In this document: positions 43,681-51,530 of the stretch, in pieces
Layout: each line of letters starts with the position of its first letter
Numbering within the stretch: position 1 is the first letter of the stretch
DNA from: Chloroflexota bacterium
GTDB taxonomy: Bacteria > Chloroflexota > Limnocylindria > Limnocylindrales > CSP1-4
Length of the DNA stretch: 64,000 nt
Assembly: GCA_021802825.1 (NCBI GenBank)
Contig: JAJZRG010000002.1
Coordinates: 28,740 to 92,739 of the forward strand
Direction of reading: 5' to 3'
Position numbers and translations under genes: made by a program
The notes under the pieces: model-generated
What the model was told of the DNA's origin: nothing
Seen by the model: only the letters and a program-made list of their open reading frames with translations
The model's database searches: none

Positions 43681-43820
43681 GGCTTCCCCTTCCTGGGCCG
43701 CCGTCTTGGCGGCGCAACGGGGACGCCGGACTCGGTCGGCTGGTTCCGCCTCCTCGTCTGACAGCAGCGCAACGGCCGGCTGGGTCGGAGGGCGCGTGTC
43801 GGGCCCCTCGACGGGCACGC

Positions 43821-43826
43821 TATCGT
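43821..43826 (+). promoter_or_regulatory. Leaderless -10 box of the DNA ligase gene
   Basis: TATCGT ends 6 nt before the ATG at 43833. Confidence 0.55.
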
Positions 43827-43832
43827 CGGGGC

Positions 43833-44921
43833 ATGCGTCTGCCGTTCGAGCCCCCCGTCGAGCCCATGCTGGCCAAGGCCGCGTCCGCCCTCCCCGACGG
43901 GGAGGGCTGGCTGTACGAGCCCAAGTGGGACGGGTTCCGCGCCCTCGTCTTTCGCGACGGCGACGAGACGTTTCTCCAGAGCCGCGACCTCAAGCCGCTC
44001 GACCGCTACTTCCCCGAACTCGCGGAGCCCCTCCGCGCGCAGCTCCCGGAGCGGTGCGTGCTCGACGGGGAGGTGGTGATCGCGAGGGGCGGGGCGCTGG
44101 ACTTCGAGGCGCTGCTGCTGCGGATCCACCCTGCCGCGTCGCGCGTGCGCATGCTGGCGGCCGAGACGCCGGCCTCGTTCGTGGCGTGGGACCTGCTGGC
44201 GGTGGGCGACGACGACCTGCGCGCCGTGCCCCAGGGCGAGCGGCGGGCGCGGCTCGAGGCCGTCCTCGGAACCGCCGCTCCGCCGGTCCACCTCACCCCC
44301 GCGACGCGTGATCGAGCACTGGCCGCCGACTGGTTCAACCACTTCGAGGGCGCGGGTCTGGACGGCGTGGTCGCCAAGCGGCTCGACGGGACCTATCAGC
44401 CCGGGAAGCGGGCGATGGTCAAGGTCAAGCACGAGCGGACGGCGGACTGTGTCGTGGCCGGGTTCCGGTGGCACAAGAACGGTCCGGGGACGCACGTCGG
44501 CTCGCTGCTGCTGGGCCTGTTCGACGACCAGGGCAGGCTCCACCACGTCGGCATCACCTCGTCGTTCACCTGGGAGCGGCGAGCGGCGCTGGTGGACGAG
44601 CTGGCGCCGCTCCGCGAGGGCGCGCTCGAGGGCCACCCGTGGCACGAGTGGGCGGACTGGGCGGCCTTGGGCGAGGCGGACGCGTCGGGCCAGCGGATGC
44701 CGGGCGCCACGTCGCGTTGGAACCGTGGCAAGGACCTCTCCTGGGAGCCGCTCCGCTGCGAGCGCGTGGCCGAGGTTGCCTATGACCACCTCCAGGGCGA
44801 CCGCTTCCGCCACGCCACCACGTTCCGGCGCTGGCGCCCCGACAAGGCCCCCGAGAACTGCCGCTACGACCAGCTCGAGGAGACCGCGCCGTACGAGCTG
44901 GCGCGGATCTTCGGCGGCTAG
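43833..44921 (+). CDS. ATP-dependent DNA ligase (LigC type)
   Basis: 362 residues. The adenylated lysine lies in motif I, YEPKWDGFRAL (~29). Motif III LDGEVVI, motif IIIa FVAWDLL, motif IV GLDGVVAKR and motif V MVKVKHERTADCV are all present, followed by an OB-fold domain (~205-350). It seals nicks using ATP. Small stand-alone ligases of this kind act in NHEJ or base-excision repair with LigD-type polymerases; such a polymerase is encoded 12 kb downstream. No Ku gene is in this window. Confidence 0.93.
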   Translation: MRLPFEPPVEPMLAKAASALPDGEGWLYEPKWDGFRALVFRDGDETFLQSRDLKPLDRYFPELAEPLRAQLPERCVLDGEVVIARGGALDFEALLLRIHPAASRVRMLAAETPASFVAWDLLAVGDDDLRAVPQGERRARLEAVLGTAAPPVHLTPATRDRALAADWFNHFEGAGLDGVVAKRLDGTYQPGKRAMVKVKHERTADCVVAGFRWHKNGPGTHVGSLLLGLFDDQGRLHHVGITSSFTWERRAALVDELAPLREGALEGHPWHEWADWAALGEADASGQRMPGATSRWNRGKDLSWEPLRCERVAEVAYDHLQGDRFRHATTFRRWRPDKAPENCRYDQLEETAPYELARIFGG

Positions 44922-44984
44922 CGGAGCCCGCGGGTTTGCGCCTCCGCCCCCCACGCCGCCTCGGCCCGCGAGCAAACCGCATGA

Positions 44985-44990
44985 GATACT
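44985..44990 (+). promoter_or_regulatory. Leaderless-type -10 box of the acyl-CoA operon
   Basis: GATACT ends 7 nt before the GTG at 44998. It departs from the local TANNNT form only at its first base. Confidence 0.45.
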
Positions 44991-44997
44991 CCGGTCC

Positions 44998-46152
44998 GTG
45001 GACCTCGACCTCCCCGCCGAGCACGCGCTCCTCCGCCAGACCGTCCGCGCCTACCTGGCGGACGAGGTCGCCCCGATTGTGGACCGCCACGAGCGCGAGC
45101 GTCGCTTCCCGATCGAGGTGGTCCGGCAGGTCGGCGAGATGGGCTGGCTGGGCATCCCGGTCCCGGAGCGCTGGGGCGGCGCCGGCATGGACACGCTCGC
45201 CTATGCCGTGGCCGTGGAGGAGATCGCCCGGGTCTGGGGCTCGCTGGCGCTCATCGTGGCCGCGCACACGTCGCTCGCCTGCGGTGGGCTGATGCTCGAC
45301 GGGACAGACGAGCAGCGCGACACGTTCCTCACGCCGATGGCCAGCGGCCGGGTCATCGGCGGCTACGGCCTGACCGAACCCGGCGCGGGGTCGGACGCCG
45401 GCGGCACGAGGACGACCGCGCGTCGCGACGGCGACTCATGGGTCATCGACGGGGCCAAGCGGTTCATCACCAACGCCGGACAGGCCGGCACCTACGTCGT
45501 GGCGGCACGGACCGGGACCACCGCGCAGGGACGGGCGGAGGTCGGCGCATTCATCGTCCCGGCCGACTCGCCCGGCTTCTCGGTGGGGCGGCTCGAGGAG
45601 AAGCTCGGCCTCCACGCCTCCGCAACCGGTGAGCTCCACTTCGACGGGGTGCGCGTCCCGGCGGGCAACGTCCTGGGCGACCCGGCCGGCGGTTTTCGCC
45701 TGTTCCTGCGCATCCTCGACGGCGGCCGCATCTCGATCGGCGCGCTGGCCCTGGGCCTCGCGCAGGCCGCGCTCGACGCCGCGATCCCCTACGTCCGCGA
45801 GCGCAAGCAGTTCGGCCGACCGATCGGCAGCTTCGAGGCGGTCGCCTTCCGGATTGCCGACATGGCGACCGAGATCGAGGCGGCGCGCGCGATGGTGTGG
45901 CGGGCGGCCTGGCTGCGGGACCGGGGCCGCGAGTTCGGCCTCGCGGCAGCGCAGGCGAAGCTGTTCGCCTCGGAGGTGGCCTCGCGGGCGACCAACGCCG
46001 CGCTGCTGAGCCACGGCGGCTACGGCTACGTCGACGACTACCCGGTCGGGCGCTACCTGCGCGACGCGAAGCTGACCGAGATCGGCGAGGGGACCAGCGA
46101 CATCCAGCGGCTCGTGATCGCGCGACAGATCCTGGACCTCCGGGTTTCCTAG
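44998..46152 (+). CDS. Acyl-CoA dehydrogenase, first gene of a leucine-type degradation operon
   Basis: 384 residues from the GTG at 44998, family-typical. It transfers electrons from acyl-CoA to FAD and ETF. Signatures are GYGLTEPGAGSDAGG, WVIDGAKRFITNAG and RKQFGRPIGSFEAV. The C-terminal EIGEGTSDIQRLVIARQIL carries Glu at the catalytic position used by short- and branched-chain dehydrogenases, where isovaleryl-CoA dehydrogenases usually have Ala or Gly. The operon context suggests isovaleryl-CoA, the residue suggests otherwise. The next gene starts at the following base. Confidence 0.9.
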   Translation: MDLDLPAEHALLRQTVRAYLADEVAPIVDRHERERRFPIEVVRQVGEMGWLGIPVPERWGGAGMDTLAYAVAVEEIARVWGSLALIVAAHTSLACGGLMLDGTDEQRDTFLTPMASGRVIGGYGLTEPGAGSDAGGTRTTARRDGDSWVIDGAKRFITNAGQAGTYVVAARTGTTAQGRAEVGAFIVPADSPGFSVGRLEEKLGLHASATGELHFDGVRVPAGNVLGDPAGGFRLFLRILDGGRISIGALALGLAQAALDAAIPYVRERKQFGRPIGSFEAVAFRIADMATEIEAARAMVWRAAWLRDRGREFGLAAAQAKLFASEVASRATNAALLSHGGYGYVDDYPVGRYLRDAKLTEIGEGTSDIQRLVIARQILDLRVS

Positions 46153-47790
46153 GTGGGCGTGCTCGAGTCGCGGCTCGACCCCGCGTCGCCGGAGGCGCGC
46201 GCGAACGAGACCTCGATGCGCGGGCTCGTCGAGGAGCTGCGGGCCCGGACTGCGGCCGTGGCCGGGCGTGGCGCGGCGGGCGACGACGAGGCGATCGAGC
46301 GCCACCGCTCGCGCGGCAAGCTGCCGGTGGGGGAGCGGATCGAGCGGCTGCTGGACCCCGGCGCGGCCTTCCTCGAGCTGTCAGCGCTCGCCGCCGGCGG
46401 GATGCACGAGGACGCGGCCCCGGGCGCCGGGATCGTCACCGGCATCGGGCCCGTGGAGGGCCGGCTGTGCGTGATCGTCGCCAACGACGCCACGGTGAAG
46501 GGCGGCAGCTACCTGCCCGAGACCGTCAAGAAGCACCTGCGCGCGCAGGAGATCGCCCTCGAGAACCGGCTGCCGTGCCTGTACCTCGTGGACTCGGGGG
46601 GCGCCTACCTGCCGCTCCAGGCCGAGGTGTTCCCCGACCGGGACCACTTCGGGCGGATCTTCTACAACCAGGCGCGGATGTCGGCAGCGGGCATTCCCCA
46701 GGTGGCCCTGGTGATGGGCTCCTGCACCGCGGGCGGGGCGTACATCCCCGCGATGAGCGACGAGACGGTGATCGTCCGCGGGACGGGGACGATCTTCCTG
46801 GGCGGGCCGCCGCTCGTGCAGGCCGCCACCGGCGAGGTGGTCAGCGCCGACGATCTGGGCGGCTCGGCCGTGCACACGCGGGTCAGCGGCGTGGCCGACC
46901 ACGAGGCGCTCGACGACGAGCACGCCCTCGCGATCGCCAGATCCATCGTCCGCCACCTGGGCCACCGCCCCGTCGCGCTCCCCTGGGAGCGGCTCGCCCC
47001 CCGCCTACCGGCGGTGGCCGCGCTGGGCGCCGAAGGCTCGGCCGCCTCGCTGTACGCGTGCGTCTCTGCGGACGCGCGTCGCTCGGTGGACGTCCGCGAG
47101 GTCGTCGCCCGCCTCGTCGACGGGTCCGAGCTTCACGAGTTCAAGCCCGAGTACGGCGAGACGCTCGTCTGTGGGTTCGCGCACCTCGACGGCTGGCCCG
47201 TCGCGATTCTCGCCAACAACGGGATCCTGTTCTCGTCGTCTGCGCTCAAGGGCGCGCACTTCATCGAGCTCGCCGCCCAGCGCCGCGTGCCCCTGGTGTT
47301 CCTCCAGAACATCGCCGGGTTCATGGTGGGCCGCGAGGCGGAGGCGGGCGGGATCGCCAAGGACGGCGCGAAGCTGGTGACCGCCGTGGCCAGCGCGGAG
47401 GTGCCGAAGCTGACCGTGCTGATCGGCGGGTCGTTCGGCGCGGGCAACTACGCGATGGCGGGGCGGGCGTACGGGCCGCGATTCCTGTGGACATGGCCGA
47501 ACGCGCGGATCTCGGTCATGGGCGGGCGCCAGGCGGCGCGCGTCCTCTCGACCGTGCGGGCGGCCTCGCTGCCGGGCGGCGTGTGGCCATCCGATGCCGA
47601 GCGGGAGGCGTTCGAGGCGCCGATCCTCGAGCGCTACGAGGCGGAGGGCAACCCCTACTACGCGACGGCCCGGCTGTGGGACGACGGGATCATCGACCCG
47701 CTCAACACGCGGCGCGTGCTCTCGATGGGGATCGAGGCGGCCCTCGAGGCGCCCATCCCGGAGACGCGGTTCGGGGTGTTCCGGATGTGA
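46153..47790 (+). CDS. Acyl-CoA carboxylase beta subunit, methylcrotonyl-CoA type
   Basis: 545 residues, GTG start directly after the dehydrogenase stop. It is the carboxyltransferase subunit: two crotonase-like lobes with RERGK-like [40 protein letters not shown] (split here), [31 protein letters not shown] and [14 protein letters not shown]. The pattern with KHLRAQEIA and [19 protein letters not shown] fits methylcrotonyl-CoA carboxylase. It works with the biotin subunit two genes on. Confidence 0.93.
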   Translation: MGVLESRLDPASPEARANETSMRGLVEELRARTAAVAGRGAAGDDEAIERHRSRGKLPVGERIERLLDPGAAFLELSALAAGGMHEDAAPGAGIVTGIGPVEGRLCVIVANDATVKGGSYLPETVKKHLRAQEIALENRLPCLYLVDSGGAYLPLQAEVFPDRDHFGRIFYNQARMSAAGIPQVALVMGSCTAGGAYIPAMSDETVIVRGTGTIFLGGPPLVQAATGEVVSADDLGGSAVHTRVSGVADHEALDDEHALAIARSIVRHLGHRPVALPWERLAPRLPAVAALGAEGSAASLYACVSADARRSVDVREVVARLVDGSELHEFKPEYGETLVCGFAHLDGWPVAILANNGILFSSSALKGAHFIELAAQRRVPLVFLQNIAGFMVGREAEAGGIAKDGAKLVTAVASAEVPKLTVLIGGSFGAGNYAMAGRAYGPRFLWTWPNARISVMGGRQAARVLSTVRAASLPGGVWPSDAEREAFEAPILERYEAEGNPYYATARLWDDGIIDPLNTRRVLSMGIEAALEAPIPETRFGVFRM

Positions 47791-48638
47791 GCGGCTTGGA
47801 GGCGGCCTCGCCGGCACCGCTTCGCGTCGAGCGCACCGGCCCCGACGGCGTCGTCGCCCGGGTGGTGCTGGCCCGCCCGGGGCGGCGCAACGCGCTCGAC
47901 GCCGGGCTGATCGCCGCGCTGGGCGAGACCTTCTGGTCACTGGCCGACGAGCCAGCCTCGAGTCTCCGCGTCGTCGTGCTGGCGGGCGAGGGACGGGCGT
48001 TCTGCGCGGGCGGGGACATCGCGTGGATGCGGGCCGCGATGGCCCTGTCGCCCGAGGAGAACGTCGAGGACGCGCTGGGCCTGGCGGACACGCTCGCCGC
48101 GATCGACGCCTGCCCGGTGCCGGTCGTGGTGCGGGCGCAGGGCGCGGCGCTGGGCGGCGGCGCCGGGCTGTGCGCGGTCGCGGACGTGGTGGTGTCCGAG
48201 GCGGCGACGAGGTTCGGCTTCCCCGAGGTGCGCCTGGGGCTGGTGGGCGCGACGATCGCTCCGTTCGTGGTGCGGCGCATCGGCGAGGGGGCCACGCGGG
48301 CGCTGTTCGCGACCGGCGAGCGGATCGACGCGGCGGAGGCGCGACGCATCGGGCTCGTCCATCACGTGGCCGACGGGGAGGCCGCGCTCGACGCGGCGGT
48401 GGACGGGGTGGTGGGCGACATCCTGGAGGGCGGACCCGAGGCGGTGCGGGCTGCCAAGGCCCTGGCTCGCGAGGTGGCGGCGGCCGTGGGCGGCGGGCAG
48501 GAGGCGATGCTCCGGCTGGGGATGCGGACCGCCGAGCTGCTGGCGGCGCGGCGCGCCTCGGCCGAGGCGGCGGAGGGCCTGGCCGCGTTCGACCAGCGCC
48601 GTCGCCCGGCGTGGGCGCCGCCTGAGGACCCCGCGTGA
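47787..48638 (+). CDS. Enoyl-CoA hydratase, methylglutaconyl-CoA hydratase-like
   Basis: 283 residues, GTG overlapping the previous stop. The crotonase fold has the oxyanion-hole strands [21 protein letters not shown] and [19 protein letters not shown], then [20 protein letters not shown]. Position between carboxylase subunits matches LiuC/AtuE-type hydratases that convert 3-methylglutaconyl-CoA to HMG-CoA. Sequence alone cannot exclude another crotonase activity. Confidence 0.9.
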   Translation: MSGLEAASPAPLRVERTGPDGVVARVVLARPGRRNALDAGLIAALGETFWSLADEPASSLRVVVLAGEGRAFCAGGDIAWMRAAMALSPEENVEDALGLADTLAAIDACPVPVVVRAQGAALGGGAGLCAVADVVVSEAATRFGFPEVRLGLVGATIAPFVVRRIGEGATRALFATGERIDAAEARRIGLVHHVADGEAALDAAVDGVVGDILEGGPEAVRAAKALAREVAAAVGGGQEAMLRLGMRTAELLAARRASAEAAEGLAAFDQRRRPAWAPPEDPA

Positions 48639-50554
48639 GGCGGCTGTTCATCGCGAATCGGGGCGAGATCGCGCGCCGGATCGCGACGACCGCGGTTCGC
48701 GTCGGCATCGAGCCCGTCGTGCCGCCGGTTGACGGGCCGGGCGCAGTGGACCTGCTCGACCCCGCCGCCGTCGTCGCCGCCGCGCGGGGCGCGCTGGCGG
48801 ACGCCGTGCACCCGGGCTACGGGTTCCTTGCCGAGAGCCCCGACCTCGCGCTGGACGTCATCGCCGCCGGCCTGACATGGGTCGGCCCGTCGCCTGAGGC
48901 CATCCGCTCGCTGGGCGACAAGGCCGCGGCGCGCGCCATCTCCCGGAGCGTGGACGTGCCCGTGGCGGCTGGCGAGGAGCCGGCGGACCAGTCGGACGGA
49001 TCCCTCGCGACGGCGGCGGCCCGCATCGGCTACCCGGTGCTCGTGAAGCCCGTGGCGGGCGGGGGCGGGAAGGGGATCCGGGTCGTCGCCACGGGCGCGG
49101 AGCTCGGCGCGGCGCTGGCGGCCGCCCGGCGCGAGGCAGCGCGCGCGTTCGGCGACGAGCGGCTGCTGCTGGAGCGCTATGTCCGCGACGCCCGCCATGT
49201 CGAGGTGCAGGTCCTGGGCGACCTCCACGGCGCGCTGGTCCACCTCGGCGACCGCGACTGCTCGCTCCAGCGCCGCCACCAGAAGCTGCTCGAGGAGGCG
49301 CCCGCGCCGGGCCTGCCGCAAGAGCTCCGGACGGCGCTCTGGGCGGCGGCCGTTCGGGTGGCGTCCGCCGTCGGCTATGCGAACGCCGGCACCTGCGAGT
49401 TCCTGGTGGGCGGCGACGGGTCCTTCGTGTTCCTCGAGATGAACGCGCGGCTCCAGGTGGAGCACCCCGTCACGGAGCTTGTGCTGGCCCGGGACCTCGT
49501 CGCCGACCAGCTCGCGATCGCAGGCGGGGCGCGCCTCGAGGAGCTCGGGCTGACGCAGCCGGCGATCGAGGAGCGGCTGGCGGCCGGATGGCATGCGGTC
49601 GAGGTCCGCCTCAACGCCGAGGACCCGGCGCGCGGGTTCCTGCCCTCGGCCGGGCGGGTTGCCGCCGTCCGCTGGCCGGACGAGGCCACCGCCTTCGGGC
49701 CGGTGGGCGAGGCCGGCGTGCGCGTGGACGCGGGCGTGGCCGAGGGCGACGAGGTGGGCGGGCGGTTCGACCCGCTGCTGGCGAAGGTCATCGCGGTGGG
49801 CGCGGACCGGCGGGCGGCGCTGGCGCGGCTGGGCGAGGCGCTCGACCAGACCGAGGTCCTCGGCCTGGCCACGAACCTCGCGTTCCTGCGCCGTCTGGCA
49901 CGGCTGCCGGTCGTGCTCGACGGGCGGGCCCGCATCGAGACGGTCGAGGCGGACGAGGCCGTCGCCGCAGCGGCACGGGGCGATGCCGGCTCGGCGCCGC
50001 CCGATCGGGCCTGGCAGGCGGCGGCTCGGGCACTGGCGGGGTTGACCGGGCCAGCCGGCGCCTGGGGCGGCGGCTGGCGCTCGAGTGCCCCGGCCGTCCT
50101 CCGGCTGGTCGCGGTGTGGGCCGATGGAACCGTGGAGCGCTCGGTGGCGATTCAAGACGGGTCAGCGCCGGATGCGGACCCGCCCATCGCGCTCGACGGC
50201 CCCGTCGCTCACGTGTCGGTTGACGGCGCGAGCGTGGCGTTCGCGCTGGCGCCCCCGCCCGACCTCGCCGCGGCCCGAGAGCGAGCGGCGGCGTCATCGT
50301 CAGGCGCCGCGGCCGCCCCCGGCATGGTCCACTCCCCGATGCCCGGCATGGTCGTCGCGGTCCACGTCGAGCGGGGCGCGGTCCTCGCCGGCGGGGACCC
50401 GATCGCCACGGTCGAGGCGATGAAGATGGAGCACGTCGTGCGGGCGCCCGGGGTGGCGCGCGTGGAGGCCGTGCTGGTGCGCCAGGGCGAGCAGGTGGAG
50501 CGCGGGCGCGTGCTCGCGAGGCTCGGCGCACTGCCGGCGGCGGGGCAGCCGTGA
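48635..50554 (+). CDS. Biotin carboxylase/BCCP alpha subunit, methylcrotonyl-CoA type
   Basis: 639 residues, GTG overlap with the hydratase. It starts [18 protein letters not shown], then HPGYGFLAES, the ATP-grasp loop GGGGKGIRVV, the RDCSLQRRHQKLLEEAPAP strand and EMNARLQVEHPVTE. The biotinylation site EAMKMEH is near residue 605. Between GIEPVV and DAVHPGYG the N-lobe is ~25 residues shorter than in typical biotin carboxylases, having lost the YSDAD...ADEA block. Apart from this deletion it is complete and carboxylates biotin for the beta subunit. Confidence 0.92.
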   Translation: MRRLFIANRGEIARRIATTAVRVGIEPVVPPVDGPGAVDLLDPAAVVAAARGALADAVHPGYGFLAESPDLALDVIAAGLTWVGPSPEAIRSLGDKAAARAISRSVDVPVAAGEEPADQSDGSLATAAARIGYPVLVKPVAGGGGKGIRVVATGAELGAALAAARREAARAFGDERLLLERYVRDARHVEVQVLGDLHGALVHLGDRDCSLQRRHQKLLEEAPAPGLPQELRTALWAAAVRVASAVGYANAGTCEFLVGGDGSFVFLEMNARLQVEHPVTELVLARDLVADQLAIAGGARLEELGLTQPAIEERLAAGWHAVEVRLNAEDPARGFLPSAGRVAAVRWPDEATAFGPVGEAGVRVDAGVAEGDEVGGRFDPLLAKVIAVGADRRAALARLGEALDQTEVLGLATNLAFLRRLARLPVVLDGRARIETVEADEAVAAAARGDAGSAPPDRAWQAAARALAGLTGPAGAWGGGWRSSAPAVLRLVAVWADGTVERSVAIQDGSAPDADPPIALDGPVAHVSVDGASVAFALAPPPDLAAARERAAASSSGAAAAPGMVHSPMPGMVVAVHVERGAVLAGGDPIATVEAMKMEHVVRAPGVARVEAVLVRQGEQVERGRVLARLGALPAAGQP

Positions 50555-51465
50555 GCCGCGGTCGCGTCCGCGTCTACGAGGTCGGCCCGCGCGACGGCCT
50601 CCAGAACGAGACGCGGGTCATCGCGACTGACGACAAGCGCCGGTTCATCGAGACGCTCGTCGCCGCCGGCCTGCGCGAGGTCGAGGCCACCAGCTTCGTC
50701 CGGCCCGACCGCGTCCCGCAGCTCGCCGACGCCGATTCGCTGCTGCCCTCCCTGCCCCGCGCCCAGGGTGTGCGCTACCCGGTGCTCGTCGCCAATCGCG
50801 CCGGCATGGACCGCGCCGCAGCTGCTGGCGCCGACGCGATCGCCGTCTTCACCGCGGCCACCGACGGCTTCGCCCGACACAACATCGGCGTGGACGTGGC
50901 GGCGTCGCTGGCCGCCTTCGCGCCGCTGCTGGGGGAGGCGAGGTCTCGAGGGTGGTGGCGCCGCGGGTACGTGTCAACCGCGTTCGGCTGCCCGTACGAC
51001 GGGCGCGTGGACGCCCTCCGGCCCGTCCAGGTTGCCCGGCGCCTTCTGGAGCTCGGCGCGGACGAGGTGTGCTTCGGCGACACGATCGGCGTCGGCGTGC
51101 CCTCCCAGGTGGCCGAGGTGACCGGCCTCGCGCTCGACGCCGGCATCCCGGTCGAGCGGATCGCGTACCACTTCCACGACACGCGCGGGACGGCCCTCGC
51201 CAACGTCTCGGCGGCCCTGGCAGCAGGCGTGCGGACGTTCGACGCCTCGACGGGCGGCACGGGCGGCTGCCCGTACGCCCCGGGCGCTGCGGGCAACCTC
51301 GCGACCGAGGACCTCGTCTACCTGCTCGACGGCGAGGGCTTCGAGCACGGCGTGGCGCTTGACGGCGTGCTCGAAGCGGCACGGCTGGTGTCCCGGCTCC
51401 TGGGCCGGCCGCTCGCCTCGAAGGTGGGGCAGGCGGGGGGCTGGCGGCCGGCCAAGGAGCCCTAG
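50551..51465 (+). CDS. Hydroxymethylglutaryl-CoA lyase
   Basis: 304 residues, GTG overlap with the biotin subunit. It cleaves HMG-CoA to acetoacetate and acetyl-CoA, the last step of leucine breakdown. Signatures are YEVGPRDGLQNE (metal and substrate site), EATSFVRPDRVPQ, STAFGCPYDGRVD, FGDTIGVG, YHFHDTRGTALAN and GGCPYAPGAAGNLATED, whose Cys is catalytic. It ends the five-gene operon. Confidence 0.94.
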   Translation: MSRGRVRVYEVGPRDGLQNETRVIATDDKRRFIETLVAAGLREVEATSFVRPDRVPQLADADSLLPSLPRAQGVRYPVLVANRAGMDRAAAAGADAIAVFTAATDGFARHNIGVDVAASLAAFAPLLGEARSRGWWRRGYVSTAFGCPYDGRVDALRPVQVARRLLELGADEVCFGDTIGVGVPSQVAEVTGLALDAGIPVERIAYHFHDTRGTALANVSAALAAGVRTFDASTGGTGGCPYAPGAAGNLATEDLVYLLDGEGFEHGVALDGVLEAARLVSRLLGRPLASKVGQAGGWRPAKEP

Positions 51466-51530
51466 CCTCGCGCCCTGCACGTCACCGCCTCGCCACCCCG
51501 TCGTCAGGGCCGCGACGTCAGCGCACAGCC

